Source: Scatosoma sp045124465 (lineage in GTDB: Bacteria; Bacillota; Clostridia; Christensenellales; Borkfalkiaceae). Taken from it: 56,360 bases of DNA. The stretch lies in NCBI GenBank assembly GCA_045124465.1, contig JBGVLV010000038.1, positions 1 to 56,360 on the forward strand, given 5' to 3'. Shown piece after piece: positions 1 to 7,011 of the stretch. The stretch's first letter is position 1, and every line of letters begins with the position of its first letter. Under the pieces are notes generated by a model. The model saw nothing but the letters and a program-made list of their open reading frames with translations, searched no databases and had not been told where the DNA came from. The position numbers and the translations under genes are program-made.

Positions 1-615
1 TTTCCGCCACCAGATCGTCAGCGCAAGCCCGCAGAACAGGATAAACAGAATAACGATTTCGGGTCTTGTCGTTTTCGCGTTTTCCGTATAGTAGAGCGAC
101 ATAGCGAAGATACTCACCAAGCTTGCCAGCAACAACAATTCGAATGAACCGCTGTTTTGGATAGGCTTAACGCCACTCTTAAACCGTCGGATTTTGAAAA
201 GCAGATAAGAAAGGAGTAGTTGGAGCAAATTGATAATAATTTGTATTAAAAAAGTTTTTAATTCCGTATCTTTAATCAAATAGATAAATAGAGAAAACGG
301 AAGTGAAACGAATATTGATAAAGTATGTAAAAATATCGTAATGCCAAAAGCAATAATACTTATTGTAACCGTATTGTAAAAAGTATCGCTAAAACGTAAT
401 TTAGAATAAATACAGACACAAAAAAGGATAAGAAAAGGAAGTAATGATTTGAATGATGTTGTTGCAAAATATAATGCGATGGACATTATAATTGAAAAGA
501 GTAAGCCCAAAAGATCGAGGGCTTTAAACTTTTTGTTGTTTAACTTAGTGTAAAGATAAGAAGATCCTATCATTAAAGAAAAATATTTAACTATTGAAGT
601 AAGAGAAGTGAGCAT
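1..615 (-). CDS. Multi-pass membrane sensor domain, probable GHKL-type histidine kinase (partial, 3' end off window)
   Basis: The reverse strand is open from an ATG at 613-615 to the left edge (205 codons). The peptide is strongly hydrophobic, with about six membrane segments around residues 5-22, 36-50, 56-72, 80-105, 115-140 and 158-203. It ends in IWWRK, a basic juxtamembrane stretch where AgrC-like kinases pass into their cytoplasmic part. No catalytic domain lies inside the window, so the kinase call is inference from topology and from the neighbours: a divergent tiny peptide gene and a response regulator. An in-frame stop just upstream fixes the start, although no good ribosome binding site is visible. 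The DNA is AT-rich compared with the core genes. It could instead be an unrelated polytopic protein. Confidence 0.55.
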   Translation of the reverse strand, partial: MLTSLTSIVKYFSLMIGSSYLYTKLNNKKFKALDLLGLLFSIIMSIALYFATTSFKSLLPFLILFCVCIYSKLRFSDTFYNTVTISIIAFGITIFLHTLSIFVSLPFSLFIYLIKDTELKTFLIQIIINLLQLLLSYLLFKIRRFKSGVKPIQNSGSFELLLLASLVSIFAMSLYYTENAKTTRPEIVILFILFCGLALTIWWRK

Positions 616-680
616 ATTTATTTAAGTGAAAATAATAAAAATAGACAAAAAAGTGAGTTCATAGTCAAATTTTGTTCTTC

Positions 681-714
681 TGCTATTTCCATATAATAGA
701 ACGTAGAAATAGCA
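681..714. promoter_or_regulatory. Perfect 9-bp inverted repeat around a -10-like box, ending at the ribosome binding site
   Basis: TGCTATTTC (681-689) and GAAATAGCA (706-714) are exact inverted repeats 16 bp apart. The spacer contains TATAAT at 692-697, and the right arm touches the AAGGAGG at 714-720 of the tiny peptide gene. As DNA it could be an operator over a promoter. As RNA, if transcription starts upstream, it could form a hairpin next to the ribosome binding site. No convincing -35 box is visible. Confidence 0.5.
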
Positions 715-729
715 AGGAGGAACATAATT

Positions 730-786
730 ATGTGGAGTTACGTTAAAAGTGTATGGAACTGGCTCGTTTCGGTTGTTTATTATTAA
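730..786 (+). CDS. Tiny aromatic-rich 18-residue peptide, candidate signal or leaderless bioactive peptide
   Basis: ATG at 730 opens an 18-codon frame encoding MWSYVKSVWNWLVSVVYY, closed by TAA at 784-786. An excellent ribosome binding site, AAGGAGG at 714-720, lies 9 nt upstream, and a strong terminator follows at 816-859, so the unit looks like a real monocistronic gene. The product has three Trp, three Tyr and five Val, a single Lys and no acidic residue. It would suit a membrane-active or membrane-sensed peptide. It has no double-glycine leader and no signal peptide. It lies divergent to a putative sensor gene and convergent with a Spo0A-like regulator gene, which suggests an autoinducing peptide or a leaderless bacteriocin. 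I recognise no known family; translation is inferred only from the ribosome binding site and context. Confidence 0.55.
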   Translation: MWSYVKSVWNWLVSVVYY

Positions 787-815
787 TTAGCAAATTTCCC
801 TAAACCCCTTTCCAA

Positions 816-859
816 AAAAGAAAACGAGCCGTACGCGTAAGCACGGCTCGTTTTCTTTT
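816..859. terminator. Bidirectional terminator between the tiny peptide gene and the Spo0A-like gene
   Basis: A perfect 17-bp inverted repeat, arms 816-832 and 843-859 with a 10-nt loop, reads AAAAGAAAACGAGCCGT on the left. The T-rich end on either strand makes it work for both convergent genes. Confidence 0.9.
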
Positions 860-867
860 GCTTGCGC

Positions 868-1656
868 TTAATACTCGTTTTTGAATTTATTCGCGTAATA
901 GTGGATAAACTCCGTCAGAGTAGGCATACCGCGCAAAGAACGGATCCGCGCCGTGTAATGTTCCAAAAGCAACGCGGGATCTTCCGATTCCCAAGCACGG
1001 TTTATCGCGTTTTGCATCGCGCGCTCGATACTGGGCGCGCTCTTTTTATACTTTTGCGCGAGTATATGACAGATAGGACGGTCGTTTTCTTCCTTGACAA
1101 GTATTTCGATCGCCTCCGTAAGATAGCGGTAGCCTATCGATTTGGGGTTGATACCGACGAGGTTCAGCTCGTTCATGATCTTGCGTTGCATAGCCTTTTC
1201 CAGCTGTTCGGGGGAACGTTGGGGCAGGGGCGTAGCGTCCTTGGCTTTGCGGTTGCAGATGGTGGATTTCATCGCTTTGAGGAAGGACAGAACGTATTTC
1301 GCCGAATAGCCCTGCTGGGACTTGGTCATAATGAAGTCCGCGCCGAAGTCGCGGGAGGCTTTGTGGGTAAGAGTGCTGACGCTGTTCGTGGTGACGAGGA
1401 TAAAGGGAGGGCGGGAAAGATTCTCCGCCTTTAATCTCGTCAATACGTCCAGACCGTTTCCGCTGCCAAGACTAAGTTCCAAATCGAGGATAACGGCGTC
1501 GGGGTGGTATTCCATAATATAGTCGAAAGCTTTGTCGGCGCTGTTGGTAACGCCGATGAGGTAAAAATCGTCGGCATTGTCGTCGATCGCCTCTAACATT
1601 TCCCTACAATCCGCGGGATCGTCCTCGACCAAAAGCAATTCCATTTTATTATCCAT
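868..1656 (-). CDS. Spo0A-like response regulator (receiver plus Spo0A C-terminal DNA-binding domain)
   Basis: The 262-residue product has an N-terminal receiver with the acidic cluster E11-D12-D13, the likely phosphorylated Asp58 in VILDLEL, a Thr in LVTTNS and the conserved Lys in MTKSQQ. The C-terminal part from about residue 158 resembles the Spo0A effector: IGYRYLTEAIEIL, then SIERAMQNAINRAWES, which matches the recognition helix region of Spo0A. Spo0A controls sporulation entry and often bacteriocin or stationary-phase genes. This paralogue sits between a peptide/sensor pair and a bacteriocin export operon, so I infer a local regulator rather than the master Spo0A. It has a GGAG ribosome binding site 11 nt upstream and a consensus promoter. 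Being the only Spo0A-like gene in the window does not exclude it being the genome's Spo0A. Confidence 0.85.
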   Translation of the reverse strand: MDNKMELLLVEDDPADCREMLEAIDDNADDFYLIGVTNSADKAFDYIMEYHPDAVILDLELSLGSGNGLDVLTRLKAENLSRPPFILVTTNSVSTLTHKASRDFGADFIMTKSQQGYSAKYVLSFLKAMKSTICNRKAKDATPLPQRSPEQLEKAMQRKIMNELNLVGINPKSIGYRYLTEAIEILVKEENDRPICHILAQKYKKSAPSIERAMQNAINRAWESEDPALLLEHYTARIRSLRGMPTLTEFIHYYANKFKNEY

Positions 1657-1711
1657 ATTTTTTTCTCCAAAAAACGTTGGCGTTTTCTTTCGGTTGGGTA
1701 TTATTTATCTA

Positions 1712-1740
1712 ATTATACGACAAATCTCAACATTTTTCAA
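1712..1740 (-). promoter_or_regulatory. SigA promoter of the Spo0A-like gene
   Basis: On the reverse strand TTGAAA (1735-1740), a 17-bp spacer and TATAAT (1712-1717) precede the gene. The spacer end and -10 contain TGTCGTA, one mismatch from the 0A box TGTCGAA, so autoregulation is possible. Confidence 0.8.
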
Positions 1741-1742
1741 TG

Positions 1743-1768
1743 AAAATTAGCCTATAAAAACTAATTTT
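1743..1768. repeat. 8-bp inverted repeat between the regulator and the export operon
   Basis: AAAATTAG (1743-1750) and CTAATTTT (1761-1768) pair across a 10-nt loop directly upstream of the regulator's -35 box, in the divergent intergenic region. It could be an operator or a weak hairpin. A TATAAT at 1788-1793 is a possible -10 for the rightward operon, without a clear -35. Confidence 0.4.
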
Positions 1769-1860
1769 TTTAAAAAATTTTTTGTATTATAATATTTTTA
1801 GAGGGAGAAAAAAATAAAATTAAAAAAATTTATGTTATAATAATAAGGAGCTATAAAGCC

Positions 1861-2970
1861 ATGGCGCGAACGTATACGTTTAAAGAACTGAAAGAAAGCC
1901 GATTGCTTTACGATCGCAAACCGCCTATGTTCGGTTTGATCATGACCTTTCTGACCCTCGCCTTTGTGGTTGCCGCGCTCGTTTGGGCGGCGTTATCCGC
2001 CAAAACGTACGTGGTGAAAGCGACGGGGCTTGTCGCCGACGAAAAAAAGACGAACATTATGAACGCCGTCGGCGGAGAGGTGGAAAGCATTTCCGTCGTT
2101 GAGGGACAAGCCGTCAAGGTCGGCGATACCATTCTTACCATCGACAGTTATCAGGTGCGTTTGCAAATAGCGCAGTTGCAGGCGATGGTCGATATGTACG
2201 GCGACAGGATCGCGCAAACGCAGACGCTTATTTCGTTCGTTCAAAATTATAAGGTGGACGACGAGAGCACGCAAGAAAATCCGTTCGACGGTAACGATCC
2301 CGAAACGATGCGTTATTATGCCGACGCAGACACTTTCCTGACCTACGTCCGACAACAGAAGTCGCAGTCGGAAAGCGAGGGAACGGAACTTTCCCAGTCC
2401 TCGATCGACGATATAAAGAACGCGTTTTTGTCGCAACAATCCGTTTTTACATACTTGGATCAGTATTTGGCGGAAAGAGCGCAACAGGCAAGCCAGTTGA
2501 AAATGTACGAGGACAGCCTTTCGGCGTATACCGTTTCCGCCGTCGGCGACGGGATCGTGCATTTGTCGGCGGGTCTTACGCAAGGAACGGTTTTGTCCGC
2601 CGGTACTTTGCTTGGAAGTATCGTCAGCGGCGAGCAAGCGAATCTATATATAGATACGGTAGTAAGCGCGACGGAGCGCAGTAAACTTACGGTCGGGAGC
2701 GCGGTGGAGATCGCCGTGAGCGGTGCGGCGTAGACGGAATACGGGGTCATAAACGGGAAAGTGGTATCGATCGATAACGACAGCACGCAAACGGAGGACG
2801 GACAAGTATATTATCGAGTGCGGGTGTTACCCGATAAAACGGAGCTTACGGATAAAAAAGGGAACACCGTCCGACTGACGACGGGAATGATAGGCGAGTG
2901 TCGTATCAAATACGACGAAACCACTTGGTTGAAGTGGGCGATTGAGCAGATCGGAGTCAAGTTCAGATAG
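1861..2970 (+). pseudogene. HlyD-family bacteriocin secretion accessory protein, interrupted by an amber stop
   Basis: The frame starts at ATG 1861 behind AAGGAG (1845-1850) and would encode about 369 residues. A cytoplasmic start is followed by one membrane helix (about residues 22-47), a lipoyl-like segment (GGEVESISVVEGQAVKVGD, residues 68-86), a long helical hairpin region and a beta-rich end, as in membrane-fusion partners of C39-type ABC exporters. A TAG at 2731-2733 (codon 291) interrupts it, yet the same frame continues with sensible sequence (TEYGVINGKVVSID) to a natural TAG at 2970. The expected residue could well be Gln (CAG to TAG). So this is a one-point-mutation pseudogene, a readthrough case or a sequence error. 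It belongs with the peptide and exporter genes downstream. Confidence 0.8.
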
Positions 2971-3020
2971 GTGTAGACCTGCAAAGGAAAAAATAGAAAA
3001 AATAATAAGGAGAAATTTTT

Positions 3021-3407
3021 ATGACGAACGTTATAGAAAGAAAAAGCAACTTGGTAATGCCTGTGCATTACGCGGAACTCGACAGCGAAGAAATGAGCTA
3101 CGTCGAGGGTGGCATTTCGCTGTCCTCTAATGGCTTATATTTTTCAAATACAGATATTGTTGCTATCACGCAAGTAGTTGGATATAATGTTTATGCGGTA
3201 GCGGCAGGCTTATCGGCTCTTTCCTCTTGGATATGTAGTACCGGAATAGGTACTATTCTTTGGGGATTGTTTTCATTATCCTCTGTTTATGTGGCGATAA
3301 AGGCTATTTCTGCTGTTTCACAAGGAAAAGGGCTGATGTTGTCGATAGAGTGGGCGAAAATATGGTTTATGAAAGTTCCTTGTGGACTTAATTTGGACGT
3401 GAGGTAA
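3021..3407 (+). CDS. Double-glycine-leader hydrophobic peptide precursor, probable bacteriocin
   Basis: The 128-residue product starts with a 31-residue polar leader ending ELDSEEMSYVEGG, a classic double-glycine leader with the hydrophobic residues spaced as in class II bacteriocins and other C39 peptidase substrates. Cleavage after Gly31 would release 97 residues rich in hydrophobic and small residues, with about two membrane-type segments and two Cys (SWICSTG and VPCGLN). The start has a good site, AAGGAGAAA, 7 nt upstream. It lies between the HlyD-type gene and the C39 ABC exporter gene, as expected for the exported substrate. The mature part matches no family I recognise, so the antimicrobial role is inferred. 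The A+T-rich codons differ from the flanking core genes. Confidence 0.75.
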   Translation: MTNVIERKSNLVMPVHYAELDSEEMSYVEGGISLSSNGLYFSNTDIVAITQVVGYNVYAVAAGLSALSSWICSTGIGTILWGLFSLSSVYVAIKAISAVSQGKGLMLSIEWAKIWFMKVPCGLNLDVR

Positions 3408-3414
3408 AATATTA

Positions 3415-3633
3415 ATGTTAAATATTTTTTATGCGTTCATTTTAATGATGGCTACTATTTTATTAAGATTAATTATGGTAGAGAATATACAGATAGCTAT
3501 TGTGTTATTGGTATACTTATCTTCGCTCTTTATATTAGCTATGGAAAGTAGAAGTTTAAATTATATGGATAATTTTTTGCAAAACGATACGAGAACGATC
3601 GGGAGCTTACGGGCGAAACGTATATCGTTTTAA
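3415..3633 (+). CDS. Small membrane protein, probably truncated by a frameshift
   Basis: This 72-residue frame starts 8 nt after the bacteriocin precursor stop. It has two hydrophobic segments (residues 2-20 and 26-43) and then a polar tail. The last 20 or so residues (NDTRTIGSLRAKR) look like out-of-frame sequence, because the next frame from about 3573 carries a better tail. Its place suggests an immunity or accessory protein, but there is no direct evidence. No strong ribosome binding site is visible, so coupling to the upstream gene is likely. Confidence 0.45.
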   Translation: MLNIFYAFILMMATILLRLIMVENIQIAIVLLVYLSSLFILAMESRSLNYMDNFLQNDTRTIGSLRAKRISF

Positions 3634-3845
3634 TAGAGTCTACGGAAGAAAAAATGATGGCGGACGTATTTATGCCGTTGAAAACGTTATAATCTCCTGC
3701 AAGGGTTGTAAAAAATAAAAGAAGACCATTAGAGTTAATGGTTGGGGTTGAGCAAGCGGCTTTTTCCGACGGTAGAGTACAGATAGAAACCATAAAAATC
3801 TGGAAGTGGGATACGGGTATTCCGCAAGGAATATTTGTTTATTAA
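3573..3845 (+). pseudogene. Decayed coding remnant with an internal ochre stop
   Basis: A frame with protein-like composition runs from about 3573 (YENDRELTGETYIVLIES) to TAA at 3690-3692, then continues in the same frame (SPARVVKNKRRPLELMVG) to TAA at 3843-3845. It has no start of its own and partly overlaps the end of the small membrane protein in another frame. Together the two look like one gene, or two genes, broken by a frameshift and a stop. The family is unknown. Confidence 0.45.
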
Positions 3846-3848
3846 GAG

Positions 3849-4346
3849 ATGAAAAATACGACAAAAAAGAAAATTATAACAATAGGCGACTTTGTGAAAA
3901 GGTCAATAATTCAATCGAGCGGCTTTTTCCTTTGTTTAATTAGTTGGCAGGTTTTCGTTTTTTTGCAAAATTTGAACTCGAAACAGTATGCAAATCCTAT
4001 GGGATTGTTCCTTTTGTTTGCGGCAATTGTTTTTTTGGTGTGTAGTTATTTTGAAATCAGGACAATTACGCAAACAGAAGAACGTTTTCTCGGATATAAA
4101 GGATATTTGTTGTTTTACTACAAATTTTTAATGATCCCTTTACTTGTATTGCTTACTTATGGGGTTTCAAAATTTACCGAAAACATATTGATTTTAGTTT
4201 CTTTGCAAAGTGTTTTTGCCGGAATATATTTCCTCATACTTTTTTTGTTTTTTAGAAAATATAAAAATGCAATTAAAGAACACGAGAAAATTTATATTTG
4301 TTATGAAAAGCGTATAAAAAAATGGTACGTTGAAGGAAAGATATAG
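3849..4346 (+). CDS. Four-helix membrane protein in the bacteriocin locus, possible immunity protein
   Basis: The 165-residue product has a basic N-terminus and four hydrophobic stretches (about 18-38, 50-67, 88-108 and 117-138), followed by a charged tail ending KKWYVEGKI. It begins 3 nt after the preceding remnant and ends 53 nt before the exporter gene. Small polytopic proteins in this position are often immunity proteins, but I see no family motif. Its strong A+T bias and many Phe and Leu codons set it apart from core genes. The start codon lacks a strong ribosome binding site. Confidence 0.6.
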   Translation: MKNTTKKKIITIGDFVKRSIIQSSGFFLCLISWQVFVFLQNLNSKQYANPMGLFLLFAAIVFLVCSYFEIRTITQTEERFLGYKGYLLFYYKFLMIPLLVLLTYGVSKFTENILILVSLQSVFAGIYFLILFLFFRKYKNAIKEHEKIYICYEKRIKKWYVEGKI

Positions 4347-4399
4347 TTAATTTATTCTAATATCCGTTGCGGGAGATTATATACAAAAGAGGAGAGAAT

Positions 4400-6434
4400 A
4401 TGTCGAGATATAAATGCGTGAAACAGCACGACGTAACCGATTGCGGCGCGGCGTGCGTCGCTACGGTCTGTTTGCAGTATAAAAAAGAAACTACGATCAC
4501 AAGATTGCGCGAGCTTACGGGAACGGACGCGAGAGGCACGACGGTTTTGGGCATTGTGGAAACGCTTGAAAAGCTCGGGTTCGAGGCGAAGGCGGTGCGG
4601 ATCACGCGCGAGGCGTTCGAGGAAAAATTTACGTTGCCTTGTATCGTACGCGTCTTGACGAACGAGGGGTTGACGCATTTTGTCGTTATCCATAAAATAT
4701 TGAAAAATCATTTTCTTGTCGCAGATCCCGCGAAGGGGTTGCGGAAAGTGGAAAAAGAAGAGTTTTTCGGGGATTTCGACGGGTATGCAATCTTGTGCGC
4801 GCCGACGAGCGAGTTCGTCGCCGACAAGACGAAAAAACAAGGGGTGTTCAACCGTTTTTTCAAGCTTTTGCTTGCGCAGAAAAAACTGTTCGCGATCGCC
4901 GTTATCGGCAGCGTGATCCTGACGGTCTTGGGTATTGCGAGTAGCTTTTTCAGCAAGATACTGATGGACGAAATATTGCCGTATAATTTGAAGAACCAGT
5001 TATTGATCTTTTGTATCGGGTTCGGCATAATCGGGGTGTTCAACGTATTGATGAGCGCGGCGCGGCAGCATCCTGTTTTTTATGAACAAGACCCTGTTTG
5101 CGATCATCGCGGTTATTACGCTGGTCAACGCCGTACTCGTATACGTATTCAAAAAGCCGTACAAAGAACTGAATATCGAGAGTATGGAAAAGCAAGCAGC
5201 GCTCAACAGCCAGATCATCGACAGTTTGAAAGGCGTGGAAACGGTGAAAAGTTTCGGCGTGGAAAGCGAAACGATGGAAAAGCTGGAAAACCGTTACGTT
5301 TCGGCGTTGCGGACTGGGTATAAAACGAGCGTTACGAGCAACGTGCAAGGCACGATATCGGGTTTTCTGGGAAATATCGGTCAGATCGTATTGATGGGCG
5401 TCGCCTCGTTGCTCGTGATCAACGGCGATATTACGCTCGGGAGCATGATGGCGTTTATGTCGCTTTCGGGATATTTTATGGACCCGATCGGCAGGTTGGT
5501 AAGCTTGCAGATGCAGATACAAGAGGCGGACATCGCTATGAAGAGAATGAGCGAGCTGTACGAAGTGGAGGCGGAGCAAGCGGATACGGAAAATATCGTC
5601 AAGGAGTTCGAGCTTGACGGGAGCGTGGAGGTGAAGGACGTAACGTTCCGTTACGGAAGTCGCGCGCCCGTACTCAACGGCGCGTCTTTGCGCGTCGCGG
5701 CGGGCGAGAAGATCGCGTTGGTCGGGGAAAGCGGCGGCGGAAAAACGACGCTTGCGAAATTGATTTTGGGGCTGTGGGACCCGGAAGAGGGGGAGGTATG
5801 CGTCAGCGGTTACGGCGTGGAGGAACTGGATAAACGGTTATTACGTCGGGAGATCGCATACGTACCGCAAAACGTGGAATTGTTTTCGGGTACGATCGCG
5901 GAAAATATCAAGTTGGGCAGACCCGAGGCTACGTACGAGGAGATGAGAGCGGCTTGTGAAAAGGCGGGTTGCGCGGGGTTTATCGAGCGTATGCCCGCAG
6001 GTTACGGCACCTATCTCGAAGAGGCGGGAGCGAATCTTTCGGGCGGCGAGCGGCAAAGGATCGCCTTGGCGCGCGCGTTGATCAAGAACCCGAAAATACT
6101 GATTTTGGACGAGGCGACGAGTAATTTGGACTTTGTGAGCGAGGCGCACATTTACGACATGTTATTCGGGCTTGACTGCACGCTGATCATCCTCGCGCAT
6201 AGAATATCGACGATACGGAAGTGCGACAGAGTGTACGTGGTGGATAAAAACCGTATCGCCGAATCCGGTACGCACGACGAGTTATTGAAAAAGAACGGCG
6301 TTTATAGAAAGATATGGGAAAGTCAAGTCGGAACGGATAATTTCGGCAAAGCAAAGAAAGCGGTCAAAGAAGTCGAAATCAAAAAACAGAGCGATAAAAA
6401 CGCCGTTTCCGATCAAGAGATCACTTACAGATAA
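4400..6434 (+). pseudogene. C39-peptidase bacteriocin ABC exporter, broken by an internal deletion and frameshift
   Basis: From ATG 4400 (GAGGAGAG upstream) the first part encodes a C39 peptidase: Cys15 in DVTDCGAACV, His93 in LTHFVV and Asp109 in ADPAKG, then the first membrane helices. The frame is sound to MSAARQH at about 5070. There it jumps to another frame, which continues SILFFMNKTLFAII from about 5067 to the end. That frame holds the remaining transmembrane region and a full ABC domain: GESGGGKTT, LSGGERQRIALA, ILILDEATSNLD and the LAHRIS switch. About 70 residues expected between RQH and ILFFMNK in this family are missing. The join lies in GGCAGCATCCTG, so a deletion between short direct repeats, or a misassembly, is likely. 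The protein would normally cleave and export double-glycine peptides. Confidence 0.85.
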
Positions 6435-6462
6435 GACGGCGGATAGAGGCGAGGGGGAAAAT

Positions 6463-6924
6463 ATGTCTAAATACGAATGTGTGCGGGACAGCGATACGAA
6501 CGGCGGGTTGGCGTGCGTGGCGGCGATCTGTCTGCAATATAAAAAACACGCGCCTATGGTACAGGCGGGCGGGTTGCTCGAATACGGGGTAGGCAATCCC
6601 TCGCTCGGCGAGATCGTCGATAAACTCGGCGTTTACGGTTTTCAAGCCAAGATCATCGCCGTTACGAAAGACGGTTTTCGCGGTAAGTTCAAACTGCCCT
6701 GTATCGTCCGTCAGTTCAACTGCGAGGGCTTGAACCATTTCGTTGTATTACATAAGATAGGCTGGAAACACTTTCTCGTCGCCGACCCCGCCAAAGGCTT
6801 GCAAAAGGTGCGGAAGGACAGTTTTTTCAACGACCTCAACCGTTACGCCGTCATCTGCGCGCCGATGGGTACGCTCGACAGAGTGCGGAAAAAGTCCGCG
6901 TTCGGGCGGTTTTTCAGTTTTTGA
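6463..6924 (+). CDS. Stand-alone C39-like domain lacking the catalytic cysteine
   Basis: The 153-residue product aligns along its whole length with the peptidase domain of the exporter just upstream (CLQYKK, FKLPCIVR, LNHFVVLHK, HFLVADPAKGL). The catalytic region reads DSDTNGGLACV where the exporter has DVTDCGAACV, so the nucleophile Cys is lost. The His and Asp (HFVV, ADPAKG) remain. It stops at GRFFSF, exactly where the exporter's first membrane helix would start. It has its own start site (GAGGGGG). It could be the remnant of a duplicated exporter, or a peptide-binding C39-like domain as known from some type I systems. A real, translated gene is possible but a relic is as likely. Confidence 0.6.
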   Translation: MSKYECVRDSDTNGGLACVAAICLQYKKHAPMVQAGGLLEYGVGNPSLGEIVDKLGVYGFQAKIIAVTKDGFRGKFKLPCIVRQFNCEGLNHFVVLHKIGWKHFLVADPAKGLQKVRKDSFFNDLNRYAVICAPMGTLDRVRKKSAFGRFFSF

Positions 6925-6947
6925 AAGGGGTTTGGGGCGTTCTTCGT

Positions 6948-6976
6948 TTGACTTTGCGGAAAAAACGTGCTATGAT
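6948..6976 (+). promoter_or_regulatory. SigA promoter of the RluA-family gene
   Basis: TTGACT (6948-6953), 17 bp, TATGAT (6971-6976), 35 nt before the start codon. Confidence 0.85.
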
Positions 6977-7011
6977 AAAGTACGGAAAAAGCGAAAGGAC
7001 GGCGCAAGGAT

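Noticed and set aside
2731..3692. Recoding of UAG/UAA as glutamine
   Set aside because: Intact genes in the window end in TAA, TAG and TGA as normal stops, and the two internal stops lie in a locus with other damage.
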